This document shows positions 26,424-36,118 of a stretch of 64,000 bases of DNA, piece after piece; positions within the stretch are counted from its first letter, which is position 1; each line of letters opens with the position of its first letter. The notes beneath the pieces were generated by a model, which was not told the origin of the DNA, ran no database searches, and saw only the letters and a list, made by a program, of their open reading frames with translations. Source of the DNA: Rossellomorea sp. SC111 (GTDB lineage: Bacteria > Bacillota > Bacilli > Bacillales > Bacillaceae_B); NCBI RefSeq assembly GCF_024733565.1, contig NZ_JANIOC010000006.1:1-64000 (forward strand), read 5' to 3'. The position numbers were made by a program, and so were the translations under genes.

Positions 26424-27394
26424 TGGAACAAGTGATCTTTTTTACCCTCATAATGGCGTTTCTCATAACCGTATTGCTTGCCCCCTTGTTTATCCCTTTC
26501 CTTAGAAGATTGAAGTTTGGACAAAGTATCCGGGATGAAGGGCCCGAGTCTCATCAAAAAAAGACCGGTACCCCCACGATGGGTGGGATCGTGTTCTTAG
26601 CATCCATCGTCATCACCACATTTGTGATGACCGGTAAATATTCAGAACCCGGTCCTGAAACGTATTTAATGATCCTCGTGACTGTCGGATTTGGATTATT
26701 GGGTTTCCTTGATGACTTTATCAAAGTCGTGATGAAGAGGAATTTAGGTTTGACCTCCAAGCAGAAGCTGTTGGGACAGATTGTCATATCGGTGATCTTT
26801 TATCTTATCTTTAAACAGAACGACTTTCCGACCACGGTTTCGATACCACTGACGGATATCTCGTTTGAATTAGGCTGGTTTTATTGTTTGTTCATTATTT
26901 TTTGGCTTGTTGGATTTTCAAACGCTGTCAATTTGACGGATGGTCTCGACGGTTTGGTGTCCGGAACGAGTGCCATTGCATTCGGGGCACTGGCTGTACT
27001 AGCGTGGAGCCAATCCCAATATGATGTTGCCATTTTCGGAGTAGCGGTGGTGGGCGCGGTTCTTGGCTTTCTCGTCTTTAATGCCCATCCTGCCAAAGTA
27101 TTCATGGGTGATACCGGCTCACTTGCACTCGGAGGCGCGATTGCTACGATTGCCATTTTAACCAAGCTTGAAATCATTCTAATCCTTATTGGGGGAGTAT
27201 TCGTCATTGAGACTCTTTCCGTCATCTTACAGGTGGCAAGCTTCAAAACAACTGGAAAACGTATTTTCAAAATGAGCCCATTGCACCACCATTATGAGTT
27301 GGTCGGATGGTCGGAGTGGCGTGTTGTCGTCACTTTTTGGACTGTGGGATTACTTTTTGCCGTTTTAGGAATCTATATCGAGGTGTGGTTATAA
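26420..27394 (+). CDS. mraY: Phospho-N-acetylmuramoyl-pentapeptide-transferase
   Basis: MraY moves phospho-MurNAc-pentapeptide from UDP onto undecaprenyl phosphate to form lipid I at the membrane. The 324-residue protein has ten hydrophobic helices and the family motifs TPTMGG (cytoplasmic loop), FLDDFIKV (catalytic aspartates), [12 protein letters not shown] and [12 protein letters not shown], plus the histidine cluster PLHHHYE. The start ATG overlaps the preceding stop (ATGATG); GGGAGGGG lies 7 nt upstream. Confidence 0.97.
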   Translation: MMEQVIFFTLIMAFLITVLLAPLFIPFLRRLKFGQSIRDEGPESHQKKTGTPTMGGIVFLASIVITTFVMTGKYSEPGPETYLMILVTVGFGLLGFLDDFIKVVMKRNLGLTSKQKLLGQIVISVIFYLIFKQNDFPTTVSIPLTDISFELGWFYCLFIIFWLVGFSNAVNLTDGLDGLVSGTSAIAFGALAVLAWSQSQYDVAIFGVAVVGAVLGFLVFNAHPAKVFMGDTGSLALGGAIATIAILTKLEIILILIGGVFVIETLSVILQVASFKTTGKRIFKMSPLHHHYELVGWSEWRVVVTFWTVGLLFAVLGIYIEVWL

Positions 27395-28744
27395 ATGAAA
27401 AACATTACGAAATTCAAACATAAAAAAGTACTGGTATTAGGTCTGGCAAAAAGTGGGGTAAGTGCTGCCTCTCTCCTACATAAGTTAGAAGCATTCGTAA
27501 CGGTCAATGACCAGAAGCCTTTGTCGGAAAATCCCGAAGCCCAAGGGCTTCTTCAGGAAGGGATCAAAGTCATATGCGGCAGTCATCCCATCGAGCTCCT
27601 GGATGAAGGTTTTCAATTTGTCGTCAAGAATCCGGGTATCCCATATCATAACCCATTGATTAAAAAAGCGCTGGAGAAGAATATTCCCGTTTTAACAGAA
27701 GTCGAGCTCGCTTATTTAATCTCCGAAGCGGAAATGATCGGGATCACGGGAACCAATGGAAAAACAACCACCACCACACTGTTATTCGAAATGTTGAAAG
27801 AGGATAATCAAAAACCTCGGATTGCCGGAAACATCGGAACCGTTGCTTCTGAGGTAGCCCAGGATGCGAAAGAGGATGAAAAGATGGTAGTCGAACTTTC
27901 TTCTTTCCAACTGATGGGGACCCAGGACTTCGCTCCGCACATTGCCATTATTACAAATTTATATGATGCACACCTTGATTATCATGGGGACTTGAGCGAA
28001 TATTGGAAAGCGAAATCCAATATTACAAAAAATCAAACGGAAAAAGATTATTTAATCATTAACGGAGATCAAGAGCATGTCCAGGAAGCGGTCAGCTTTA
28101 CAAAAGCCCAGGTGATTCGCTTTTCAACCGAAAAAGAAATAGAAGGCGGTGCTTATATAAAAGATCGTGCTATTTATTTCAAGGACGAAAAAGTGGTCGA
28201 TTTATCCTCCATCGTCCTTCCGGGTGCTCATAATCTTGAAAATATCCTTTGTGCCGTTGCTGCATGTAAAATATATGGCGTTTCAAATGAAAGTATCAGA
28301 AAGGTATTGAGTACGTTTGGTGGTGTGAAACATCGAACTCAATTCGTTCGGGAAATGAATGGAATTAAGTTTTACAATGATTCTAAAGCAACGAATAGCC
28401 TGGCGACTAAAAGTGCGCTTAAAGCGTTTGAATCCCCTACTATATTGCTTGCAGGAGGATTGGATCGCGGAAATGAATTTGATGACCTGATTCCATTTCT
28501 CGTGAACGTCAAAACATTGATCACCTTTGGAGAAACATCAGAGAAGTTCGTGAAAACGGGGGAAAAGGCAGGGATACAAACGATTATTCCTGTCGATAAT
28601 GTTGAAAAGGCGGTTCCGGTTGCTTATGAGCATGCACGGGAAGGGGATATCGTTTTATTGTCCCCTGCATGTGCAAGTTGGGATCAATATCGTACTTTTG
28701 AACAACGCGGTGACATTTTTATCGAGGCCGTGCATAAGCTTTAA
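27395..28744 (+). CDS. murD: UDP-N-acetylmuramoyl-L-alanine--D-glutamate ligase
   Basis: MurD adds D-glutamate to UDP-MurNAc-L-Ala. The N-terminal Rossmann-like domain ([14 protein letters not shown]) is followed by the ATP loop [12 protein letters not shown] (about residues 115-126) and conserved catalytic segments [11 protein letters not shown] and FYNDSKATN. The 449 residues are standard. Its ATG immediately follows the mraY stop. Confidence 0.97.
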   Translation: MKNITKFKHKKVLVLGLAKSGVSAASLLHKLEAFVTVNDQKPLSENPEAQGLLQEGIKVICGSHPIELLDEGFQFVVKNPGIPYHNPLIKKALEKNIPVLTEVELAYLISEAEMIGITGTNGKTTTTTLLFEMLKEDNQKPRIAGNIGTVASEVAQDAKEDEKMVVELSSFQLMGTQDFAPHIAIITNLYDAHLDYHGDLSEYWKAKSNITKNQTEKDYLIINGDQEHVQEAVSFTKAQVIRFSTEKEIEGGAYIKDRAIYFKDEKVVDLSSIVLPGAHNLENILCAVAACKIYGVSNESIRKVLSTFGGVKHRTQFVREMNGIKFYNDSKATNSLATKSALKAFESPTILLAGGLDRGNEFDDLIPFLVNVKTLITFGETSEKFVKTGEKAGIQTIIPVDNVEKAVPVAYEHAREGDIVLLSPACASWDQYRTFEQRGDIFIEAVHKL

Positions 28745-28857
28745 TAAGGGCTTGTCCATATAGAGCATCCATACTCACACAACCAGTCATTCATTCCGGG
28801 ATCAGTAGTTTTCTATGCTCGAACGGCTCTAAATTTGTCTATTCGAGGTGTTTAGGA

Positions 28858-29958
28858 TTGCCTTTAAAAAAATCGACTCCCGATTTTATACTCATTGTGG
28901 TTACACTCACTTTGCTAGCAATTGGACTGGTCATGGTATACAGTGCGAGTGCTGTATGGGCAGATTACAAATTTGATGACTCCTTTTTCTTTGCAAAAAG
29001 ACAGGTTCTTTTTGCGGGTGTTGGACTGTTCGCGATGTTTTTCATCATGAACGTAGAGTACTGGACTTGGAGAAATTGGTCAAAGATCATCATCATCATT
29101 TGCTTCGTCCTTCTTGTACTTGTTCTCATACCCGGGATAGGGGTGCTCCGGAATGGTTCGAGGAGCTGGATCGGTGTAGGGGCATTTTCAATTCAGCCTT
29201 CGGAGTTTATGAAACTCGCCATGATCGCTTTTCTATCAAAGTATTTATCTGAGAACCAAAAGTATATTACTTCTTTTAGAAAAGGAGTCCTTCCGGCACT
29301 TTTACTGGTGTTTACAGCATTTGGAATGATCATGCTTCAGCCTGACTTGGGAACGGGTACTGTCATGGTGGGGACTTCTGTAGTGATGATCTTTATATCT
29401 GGCGCTCGGATTAAACATTTTGTAGGGCTCGGCATGATCGGTTTGTTGGGATTTGTAGGACTCGTCATTTCTGCGCCTTACCGGATTAAACGGATTACGT
29501 CCTTTTTAGATCCCTGGCAGGATCCGCTCAATAGCGGTTTTCAAATCATTCAGTCCCTGTATGCCATCGGGCCTGGTGGATTATTCGGATTGGGTCTCGG
29601 ACAGAGCAGACAGAAGTTCTTCTATTTGCCGGAACCTCAAAACGACTTTATATTTGCTATTTTAGCAGAAGAACTTGGATTTATTGGGGGAACCCTGGTA
29701 TTGATCCTGTTTTCATTGATTTTGTGGAGAGGGATAAGGATCGCATTGGGTGCACCAGATTTATTTGGAAGCTTCCTGGCTTTAGGGATCGTTTCCATGA
29801 TTGCCATCCAGGTGATGATCAATGTAGGGGTAGTGACGGGGCTGATGCCCGTAACCGGGATTACACTTCCATTCCTGAGCTATGGGGGATCTTCTTTGAC
29901 CCTCATGCTGATGGCTGTGGGGGTCCTGTTGAATATAAGCCGCTATTCAAGGAACTGA
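28858..29958 (+). CDS. spoVE: Stage V sporulation protein E (SEDS glycosyltransferase)
   Basis: SpoVE is the FtsW/RodA-type (SEDS) peptidoglycan polymerase paired with SpoVD in spore cortex synthesis. Ten membrane helices are apparent, and the conserved segments VMVYSAS (helix 1), IQPSEFMKLAMI and GLMPVTGITLPFLSYGGSS are present. The 366 residues equal the B. subtilis protein. The start is a TTG at 28858 after GAGGTG. A general FtsW role is possible, but the position and length favour SpoVE. murG and murB, which normally follow, are absent. Confidence 0.93.
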   Translation: MPLKKSTPDFILIVVTLTLLAIGLVMVYSASAVWADYKFDDSFFFAKRQVLFAGVGLFAMFFIMNVEYWTWRNWSKIIIIICFVLLVLVLIPGIGVLRNGSRSWIGVGAFSIQPSEFMKLAMIAFLSKYLSENQKYITSFRKGVLPALLLVFTAFGMIMLQPDLGTGTVMVGTSVVMIFISGARIKHFVGLGMIGLLGFVGLVISAPYRIKRITSFLDPWQDPLNSGFQIIQSLYAIGPGGLFGLGLGQSRQKFFYLPEPQNDFIFAILAEELGFIGGTLVLILFSLILWRGIRIALGAPDLFGSFLALGIVSMIAIQVMINVGVVTGLMPVTGITLPFLSYGGSSLTLMLMAVGVLLNISRYSRN

Positions 29959-29966
29959 TGCTTCAT

Positions 29967-30063
29967 AAAAAAGAGATTGACACAAGAAAAATGGCAGGAA
30001 GAAGCGAATGATGAATTAAGATCTCACCACTTCTTCCCCTTTTTCTCAGTCGGTCTCTTTTTT
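29967..30063 (+). terminator. Long terminator hairpin after spoVE
   Basis: AAAAAAGAGATTGAC (29967-29981) pairs with GTCGGTCTCTTTTTT (30049-30063) with G-U wobbles. A second stem inside it joins AGGAAGAAG to CTTCTTCCC. The T-rich 3' end suggests termination of the murE-spoVE transcript. Confidence 0.65.
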
Positions 30064-30588
30064 ATCTGAAATGAAAAGGAGAAAAACCTTCCGTTATATG
30101 AAATAAGGATAGGATATTTGCGTTTTCGATGTTACAATAAATTACATATACGTAATTCATTTTTATCATACCTTTTCAAAATAAAGGAGAGTTTGTTACT
30201 TTTGTTAACCAAAACTTTTACAATTCAATGACATGCATTCATAATGCTTCAATTGTTGTTTAAAATAGGGTTCAAGAGTGAAATACATAGGATGGTCATT
30301 CTTTTGGAAAGTGAGTGCAAGTACATATACGATAAGTGGTATGGACAATCCATCTTAGGGTGACAGGAGGTCAATTCTCCAAAAATAGGCCATTGACCCT
30401 GCATCACTCATATTTTTGCTTCAAAAAGGTCATATGGCAGAAAATAACGTTCTGTTCCTCTTTTAACATGTTATTCCTTCGTATAGAATAGAAGGTATCC
30501 CAATGTAAAGAGTACTTTCATTATAAGACATGAAGAGTTCAACTCACTCATGACATAATGAATTAAAAGTGAAATTGAGGAGAACGAA
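30064..30588. other. Gene-free stretch where murG and murB would be expected
   Basis: No reading frame with a ribosome-binding site or family resemblance is visible in either direction across 525 bp. The DNA is AT-rich apart from one hairpin (30358-30409). I see no recognisable murG or murB fragment. It presumably contains the promoter for divIB-ylxW-ylxX-sbp, but I cannot fix its position. Confidence 0.6.
30358..30416 (+). other. Imperfect hairpin followed by T-rich tract
   Basis: GGGTGACAGGAGGTCAAT (30358-30375) pairs imperfectly with ATTGACCCTGCATCACTC (30392-30409), then CATATTTTTGC. It could be the terminator of a small RNA, a leader element of divIB, or a fossil. No gene product is implied. 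Confidence 0.35.
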
Positions 30589-31374
30589 ATGAAAAAAGAA
30601 AATGTTGTTTCCATTGAAGATCGTATTCCTAAACTAAAACAACACCGAAAAAAGAAAGCAAACCGCAGGCTTCTGTTTTTACTTTCTTTGTTCTTTCTGA
30701 TGATATTGTCGGTTGTATACTTTCAATCGCCCTTGAGTCATGTAAACACAGTGTCCGTTCATGGGAATGAACTTATATCAAATAAGACGGTTCTTCAAAA
30801 AAGTGGAATTGACAAAGGTATGAATGTGTGGAGTGTAAGCAAAGAGAAAACGGTCGAGCAGTTAAAGAAGCTTCCTGAAGTAAAGGATGCGAAAGTGGAA
30901 TTATCCTTTCCAAATTCATTCGAAATAACCGTTCAAGAACATGATAAAAAAGCGTATCTCTCTAAGGGGAATAAATTTTTTGTCATTTTGGAAAATGGGA
31001 AGGTCTTGGATAAAGGGACCGGATCGATTCCTGTGGATGCACCTCTATTGAGGGGATTCGAAGAGGATGAGGTCCTGGTCAAAATGGTGAACGAATTAGG
31101 AGAGCTTCCGAAAGAAGTGCAGCATCTCATCTCAGAGATCAACCTCGTTCCGAAGAAAACAGACAAATATCACTTGACTCTATTTATGAATGACGGGTTC
31201 GAAGTGAGTGCGACCATCAGAAGCTTCTCAGAAAAGATGGTGCATTATCCTTCGATCGTCAGCCAATTGGACCCTTCAGTAAAAGGGGTCATTGACTTAG
31301 AGGTCGGTTCTTATTTCAGAGCATATGAAACGGAAGGTGAACAAACGAATGAAGAGGATGAAGGTGAGAGGTAA
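30589..31374 (+). CDS. divIB: Cell division protein DivIB (FtsQ)
   Basis: DivIB is the FtsQ-type scaffold of the FtsL-DivIC complex at the septum. The 261 residues show a basic cytoplasmic tail, one membrane helix (about 27-45), a POTRA domain beginning VNTVSVHGNELISNKTVLQKSG (first part about 51-70) and a beta domain, ending in an acidic tail. GAGGAG precedes the ATG. Its last codons overlap the start of ylxW. Confidence 0.95.
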   Translation: MKKENVVSIEDRIPKLKQHRKKKANRRLLFLLSLFFLMILSVVYFQSPLSHVNTVSVHGNELISNKTVLQKSGIDKGMNVWSVSKEKTVEQLKKLPEVKDAKVELSFPNSFEITVQEHDKKAYLSKGNKFFVILENGKVLDKGTGSIPVDAPLLRGFEEDEVLVKMVNELGELPKEVQHLISEINLVPKKTDKYHLTLFMNDGFEVSATIRSFSEKMVHYPSIVSQLDPSVKGVIDLEVGSYFRAYETEGEQTNEEDEGER

Positions 31375-32059
31375 GCACGTGGTCCTCTCTCTTGTATGTC
31401 TGGTTTTGGGTTTCATCCTTGCTTTTTCATTCAGTCTGGCCAATACAGAACAAAAAGAGCTCGGGAGCCGGACAAATGGTCAATGGAAACAGGAAGAAAC
31501 ATTAAGAGATCAAATCCTCGAGTACCAGCAGAAGAATAATCGTCTGCAGGAAAAACTTTATGAGAAACAGGAGAAGGTCGGCAATATGGAGAAGGAATTC
31601 TCCAAAGAGAAGCAAATTTATTTCAACCTGGCTGAGGATGCTGAGAAGTACCGTATGTACTTAGGGAAAACGAAAGTGAAGGGGCCGGGGGTAACGGTCA
31701 CCTTGTCCGATGCGAAATATGACCCGGAGGAAGAAAACGCGAATAATTATATAGTCCATGAACACCATGTCTTTAAGGTGATCAATGAATTATATATTGC
31801 AGGTGCCTCTGCGGTTGCGATCAACGGGCAAAGACTTAAGCATGATTCATACATACTGTGTAACGGTCCGGTCATCCAGATTGATGGCATCGAGTACCCT
31901 GCCCCGTTCGAAATTACGGCAATCGGGGATCCGGAAGTGTTGTCCTCCGCCATGAATATCACAGGCGGAGTGAAGGATCAGTTGGTGAATGAAAATATCA
32001 TATTTGAGATGAAAAAAGAAAATTCGGTCATCCTCGAACCCACCATAGGCGAATCATGA
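31364..32059 (+). CDS. ylxW: DUF881 family protein YlxW
   Basis: A membrane-anchored protein of unknown function in the division cluster. One N-terminal helix (about residues 5-22) is followed by a coiled coil (about 45-95) and the DUF881 domain with KGPGVTVTLSDAKYDP and NELYIAGASAVAINGQRL. Several in-frame starts lie between 31325 and 31379. I favour the GTG at 31364, which has AAGAGG 6 nt upstream and starts V-R-G-K just before the helix. It overlaps divIB by 11 bp. Confidence 0.85.
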   Translation: MRGKHVVLSLVCLVLGFILAFSFSLANTEQKELGSRTNGQWKQEETLRDQILEYQQKNNRLQEKLYEKQEKVGNMEKEFSKEKQIYFNLAEDAEKYRMYLGKTKVKGPGVTVTLSDAKYDPEEENANNYIVHEHHVFKVINELYIAGASAVAINGQRLKHDSYILCNGPVIQIDGIEYPAPFEITAIGDPEVLSSAMNITGGVKDQLVNENIIFEMKKENSVILEPTIGES

Positions 32060-32122
32060 GCCGGCTCCCATTGAAGTTATCGATACGGGCGAGGTCCAGG
32101 TCCCGAAAGTAAGGTGCAATAA

Positions 32123-32851
32123 ATGGACAACAAACTTAAAATCAGCTTTACCGTCATTACGGTCATCATCGGGTTTATGATTGCCATTCAGTTCCAGACT
32201 GTCAAAGAGCCAGTTGTCCGGGATACCAGAGATATCTGGGAACTGAGGGAAGCGCTTTTGAAAGAAAAGGAAGTCAACTCTAACCTTTTATCAGAAACGC
32301 GTTCTGTAGAAGCGAAGCTGGAACAGTATAAAACCGAGCAGCAATCAAGCCCGGAGCAGGCATTAAAGCAAACATTAGAGGAATTGAAGACTGAAATGGG
32401 GCTGACAGAAAAAACGGGCCCGGGTCTTATACTGACGATCGAGCCTTCAATGGAGGAAATCCTCCTGGGTGAAAAAGTTCAGAATGTCTCGCCGGAACTT
32501 TTGGAGAGGCTTGTAAATGAACTGAATCAATATGATGCAGTCGATATCGCGATTGACGGGCATCGACTGATCAACACCTCAGTTATCCGGGATATTAATG
32601 GAGAAACGAAGGTGGACGGTAACTCAATAAAAAAAATACCGTTTGAAGTGAGAGTGTTGACCAAGGATGTAAATGCAGCCAAGGACCTGTATAACCGCAT
32701 GCAGGTTTCAAGATCTGTTGAAGACTTCTTTATCGATAACCTCAGGGTCAGTATTTCCAAGCCTTTAGAAAAGCTCACGGTTCCAGAATATAAAGATACA
32801 ATCCGGATCCGATTTATGGAACCGGTTAAGGAAAGAGGAGGGAACGAATAA
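32123..32851 (+). CDS. ylxX: DUF881 family protein YlxX
   Basis: A paralogue of YlxW with the same plan: membrane helix (about residues 5-22), coiled coil (about 45-90), then a DUF881 domain with TGPGLILTIEPS and NELNQYDAVDIAIDGHRL. The 242-residue length is typical. Function unknown; the tandem YlxW-YlxX-Sbp arrangement before ftsA is conserved in Bacillus. A 63-bp spacer separates it from ylxW. Confidence 0.9.
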   Translation: MDNKLKISFTVITVIIGFMIAIQFQTVKEPVVRDTRDIWELREALLKEKEVNSNLLSETRSVEAKLEQYKTEQQSSPEQALKQTLEELKTEMGLTEKTGPGLILTIEPSMEEILLGEKVQNVSPELLERLVNELNQYDAVDIAIDGHRLINTSVIRDINGETKVDGNSIKKIPFEVRVLTKDVNAAKDLYNRMQVSRSVEDFFIDNLRVSISKPLEKLTVPEYKDTIRIRFMEPVKERGGNE

Positions 32852-32852
32852 T

Positions 32853-33215
32853 ATGTGGCTTCCCGTATTAGGGTTGCTAGTAGGGGTCTTCCTCGGACTT
32901 CTGACAGATATTAGAATTCCAGAAGAGTATTCAAATTATTTATCGATTGCGGTTCTCGCAGCATTGGATACATTATTTGGCGGTATTCGTGCCCACCTTC
33001 AAAATATTTATGATGACAAGGTCTTTGTTTCTGGATTCTTTTTCAATATTTTACTAGCAGCAAGTTTAGCTTTTCTGGGTGTACATCTTGGTGTAGACTT
33101 ATATTTGGCGGCTGTTTTTGCTTTTGGGGTAAGATTATTCCAAAACATAGCAGTGATTAGAAGAATAATGATTAGCAATTGGTCAAATAATCAAGAAAAA
33201 AGAGAAAAAAATTAG
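32853..33215 (+). CDS. sbp: Small basic protein Sbp (DUF1290)
   Basis: A 120-residue membrane protein with three to four hydrophobic helices and a basic C-terminus. The segment ALDTLFGGIRAHLQNIYDDKVF is the DUF1290 signature. Its function is unknown. It begins two bases after ylxX with GGAGG in the ylxX end, so it is co-translated. Confidence 0.9.
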   Translation: MWLPVLGLLVGVFLGLLTDIRIPEEYSNYLSIAVLAALDTLFGGIRAHLQNIYDDKVFVSGFFFNILLAASLAFLGVHLGVDLYLAAVFAFGVRLFQNIAVIRRIMISNWSNNQEKREKN

Positions 33216-33222
33216 AATTTTA

Positions 33223-33252
33223 AAAGGGAATCGTTTTTGTTACGACGAATAT
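33223..33252 (+). promoter_or_regulatory. Candidate SigH promoter for ftsAZ
   Basis: AAAGGGAAT (33223-33231) matches the SigH -35 consensus RNAGGAWWW at eight of nine positions. GACGAATAT (33244-33252) matches RNNGAATWW fully, with a 12-bp spacer. In B. subtilis ftsAZ is known to have a SigH promoter that boosts Z-ring assembly at the onset of sporulation. SigA promoters probably also lie in this 115-bp gap. Confidence 0.6.
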
Positions 33253-33330
33253 CATATTAAGATATACTTAGAATAATGTTTTTCTAGGATTGTTGTTCCA
33301 AATAAACATTCTTTAAGGAGGTGCCATAGA

Positions 33331-34629
33331 GTGAACAGCAATGAAATTTACGTTAGCCTAGACATCGGTACATCCACAGTGAAAGTAATCATTGGTGAAA
33401 TGACAAATGATTCCTTAAACATAATCGGTGTAGGAAATGTGAACTCAGAAGGGATCAGAAAAGGTTCCATCGTAGATATAGACGAAACTGTTCATACAAT
33501 CAAGAAGGCAGTTGAACAAGCTGAAAGGATGGTCGGTTTATCTATAAGCCAGGTCATCGTAGGTATAACAGGAAACCATGTGTCACTTCAATCCTGTCAT
33601 GGTGTAGTGGCAGTGTCGAGTGACAACAGGGAGATCGGCGATGAAGACGTTCTAAGAGTGATGGATGCAGCCCAGGTTGTATCGATTCCTCCAGAAAGGG
33701 AAATCATCAATGTAATCCCAAGACAGTTCATCGTTGATGGATTGGATGAGATTACAGATCCACGGGGTATGATCGGTGTTCGGCTTGAAATGGAAGGCAC
33801 CATTATTACGGGATCTAAGACGATTTTACATAATACTCTCCGTTGTGTAGAAAAAGCCGGCCTTGAAATTGTCGACATCGTCCTTCAGCCCCTGGCCGCA
33901 GGTACGGTTGCTTTATCAAAGGATGAAAAGAACCTTGGAGCTGCCTTGATCGACATAGGTGGCGGTTCTACGACGATAGCCGTTTTCGAAAATGGACATC
34001 TGAAGGCAACAACCGTGCTGCCCGTGGGCGGGGAGCACATCACGAAAGATTTGTCGATTGGATTACGGACATCAACGGATGATGCAGAGAAAATCAAAAC
34101 AAAATATGGACATGCATTTTATGACCATGCGTCAGAAGATGAAGTGTTCAGCGTGCCAATTATTGGCAGTGATCAACATCAGCAATTTAATCAATTAGAA
34201 ATTTCTGATATCATAGAAGCAAGGCTTGAAGAGATCCTGGACCTCATCAGCCACGAGCTGAAACGATTGGGAATCAGGGACCTGCCAGGTGGATATGTTC
34301 TAACTGGTGGTGTAGCAAATCTCCCAGGTGTGTTAGAATTAGCACAAATCGTTTTCCAAAATCGTGTACGTGTGGCAATTCCTGATTACATTGGTGTACG
34401 GGAACCCCAGTATACGACAGCAGTTGGATTGATTAAATACGCTCAAAAGAATGCTAGATTGCAAGGAAGATCTGTAAGCGCGGAACCAGTGCCTGCAGAG
34501 GCTGCTGAGAAGCGACAATCAAAACCTGTGAATAAAAAGCCGAAGCCTGCAAAGGTAAAAGAAGAAGAACATGAAGATGAAAAGGCCATGTCAAAAGTGA
34601 AAAAGTTCTTTGGATACTTCTTTGAATAA
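33331..34629 (+). CDS. ftsA: Cell division protein FtsA
   Basis: FtsA is the actin-like ATPase that tethers FtsZ filaments to the membrane. The actin-fold phosphate loops are visible ([15 protein letters not shown] near the start, [15 protein letters not shown] about 205-219, [13 protein letters not shown] about 325). The C-terminus ends in the amphipathic membrane-targeting helix [12 protein letters not shown] after an acidic/lysine-rich linker. The start is a GTG after AAGGAGGTG. It precedes ftsZ by 41 bp. Confidence 0.97.
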   Translation: MNSNEIYVSLDIGTSTVKVIIGEMTNDSLNIIGVGNVNSEGIRKGSIVDIDETVHTIKKAVEQAERMVGLSISQVIVGITGNHVSLQSCHGVVAVSSDNREIGDEDVLRVMDAAQVVSIPPEREIINVIPRQFIVDGLDEITDPRGMIGVRLEMEGTIITGSKTILHNTLRCVEKAGLEIVDIVLQPLAAGTVALSKDEKNLGAALIDIGGGSTTIAVFENGHLKATTVLPVGGEHITKDLSIGLRTSTDDAEKIKTKYGHAFYDHASEDEVFSVPIIGSDQHQQFNQLEISDIIEARLEEILDLISHELKRLGIRDLPGGYVLTGGVANLPGVLELAQIVFQNRVRVAIPDYIGVREPQYTTAVGLIKYAQKNARLQGRSVSAEPVPAEAAEKRQSKPVNKKPKPAKVKEEEHEDEKAMSKVKKFFGYFFE

Positions 34630-34670
34630 ATAAAGGAATCCATAGATTCGACGAGTTAGGAGGATTTGTC

Positions 34671-35834
34671 ATGTTGGAGTTTGATACAAATTTAGATTCA
34701 TTAGCGACAATAAAAGTTATTGGTGTAGGTGGCGGAGGAAACAACGCCGTAAACCGCATGATCGAGCACGGCGTACAAGGTGTTGAATTTATCGCTGTCA
34801 ACACGGATGCACAGGCTTTGAATCTATCAAAAGCTGAAATAAAAATGCAAATCGGTGGCAAATTAACCAGGGGATTGGGAGCTGGCGCGAATCCTGAAGT
34901 AGGTAAAAAAGCTGCTGAAGAGAGTAAAGAGCAGATTGAAGAGGCACTTAGAGGGGCGGATATGGTCTTTGTCACTGCCGGAATGGGTGGAGGAACCGGT
35001 ACTGGTGCAGCTCCGGTTATTGCCCAAATTGCCCGTGAAATCGGCGCATTGACTGTCGGTGTCGTGACACGACCGTTTACATTTGAAGGCAGAAAGCGTT
35101 CAAATCAGGCAAGCGGTGGAATCGCAGCAATGAAAGAAGGCGTGGACACCCTTATTGTCATTCCAAACGATCGCCTTCTGGAAATCGTAGATAAGAGTAC
35201 TCCGATGCTTGAAGCTTTCCGTGAAGCTGATAATGTTCTACGTCAAGGTGTACAAGGTATTTCGGATCTTATCGCTACACCTGGTCTGATCAACCTGGAC
35301 TTTGCAGATGTTAAGACGATCATGTCTAACAAAGGTTCAGCCCTAATGGGTATCGGTGCGGCATCTGGAGAGAATCGTGCAACTGAAGCGGCGAAAAAGG
35401 CAGTTTCAAGCCCTCTGCTTGAGACATCCATCGACGGGGCGCAAGGCGTCCTGATGAATATCACTGGTGGGACTTCTTTAAGCCTTTACGAAGTTCAGGA
35501 AGCTGCTGATATCGTAGCTTCTGCATCGGATCAAGAAGTAAACATGATCTTCGGTTCGGTCATCAACGAAGAATTAAAAGATGATATCGTCGTTACCGTC
35601 ATTGCAACCGGGTTCAATGAAGAGGTCATTCAACCACCTAAACAAACCCGACCAACTTTCGGTGGAATGAAACCAAATCAAAGTCCTAACCCAAGCCAAT
35701 CGGTGAAACGGGAACAGCCTAAACGTGAAGAGCAACCTCAACAGCATGAGCCTGTGAGAACATCTTCCAATCAAGGCGCTGAGGAAACATTGGATATTCC
35801 AACCTTCCTTCGCAATAGAAACCGTCGTCGTTAA
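34671..35834 (+). CDS. ftsZ: Cell division protein FtsZ
   Basis: FtsZ is the tubulin-like GTPase that forms the division ring. The tubulin signature GGGTGTG is at about residues 104-110, with the N-terminal [13 protein letters not shown] and the T7-loop segment [12 protein letters not shown] variable glutamine/proline-rich linker (about 320-370) leads to the conserved C-terminal peptide [13 protein letters not shown] that binds FtsA and SepF. The 387 residues are normal. TAGGAGG precedes the ATG; a very long hairpin follows the stop. Confidence 0.98.
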   Translation: MLEFDTNLDSLATIKVIGVGGGGNNAVNRMIEHGVQGVEFIAVNTDAQALNLSKAEIKMQIGGKLTRGLGAGANPEVGKKAAEESKEQIEEALRGADMVFVTAGMGGGTGTGAAPVIAQIAREIGALTVGVVTRPFTFEGRKRSNQASGGIAAMKEGVDTLIVIPNDRLLEIVDKSTPMLEAFREADNVLRQGVQGISDLIATPGLINLDFADVKTIMSNKGSALMGIGAASGENRATEAAKKAVSSPLLETSIDGAQGVLMNITGGTSLSLYEVQEAADIVASASDQEVNMIFGSVINEELKDDIVVTVIATGFNEEVIQPPKQTRPTFGGMKPNQSPNPSQSVKREQPKREEQPQQHEPVRTSSNQGAEETLDIPTFLRNRNRRR

Positions 35835-35836
35835 TA

Positions 35837-35897
35837 TTGAATACAAATAAGAAACCCCCAAGGCATCATGCCTTGGGGGTTTCTTATTTGTATTCAA
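35837..35897. terminator. Perfect 29-bp hairpin after ftsZ
   Basis: 35837-35865 and 35869-35897 are perfect 29-nt inverted repeats around a 3-nt loop (TCA), with one more A-T pair outside. The GC core is CCCCCAAGGCA/TGCCTTGGGGG, flanked on the 3' side by T-rich sequence. It is surely able to terminate in either direction. The stem is far longer than other terminators in the window (9-16 bp). Confidence 0.9.
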
Positions 35898-36022
35898 TTT
35901 TATGTTCCCAGGACTAAAAATGCATTCCGAATAAACTGGATTTTGGAGGTGAGTATGTATACATATTTAATGACATTTTTCGTTCATATCTCCGAAAACT
36001 TTTCCGTGGGAGCATACAAAAA

Positions 36023-36055
36023 ATGACAACCTTTAAAAAGGATGTACGATATACT
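36023..36055 (+). promoter_or_regulatory. Candidate long-spacer promoter of spoIIGA-sigE
   Basis: ATGACA (36023-36028) and TATACT (36050-36055) are separated by 21 bp. The B. subtilis spoIIG promoter is known for an over-long (22-bp) spacer that makes it depend on Spo0A. Only degenerate Spo0A-box-like sequence (TGACAAC at the -35) is visible here, so this is moderate evidence. Confidence 0.4.
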
Positions 36056-36118
36056 TCTGATAAGTCATTACGGTCTTTAACAGAATCGAATTGTGAGGTG
36101 TGAAAAGGAGGGCAGAGA

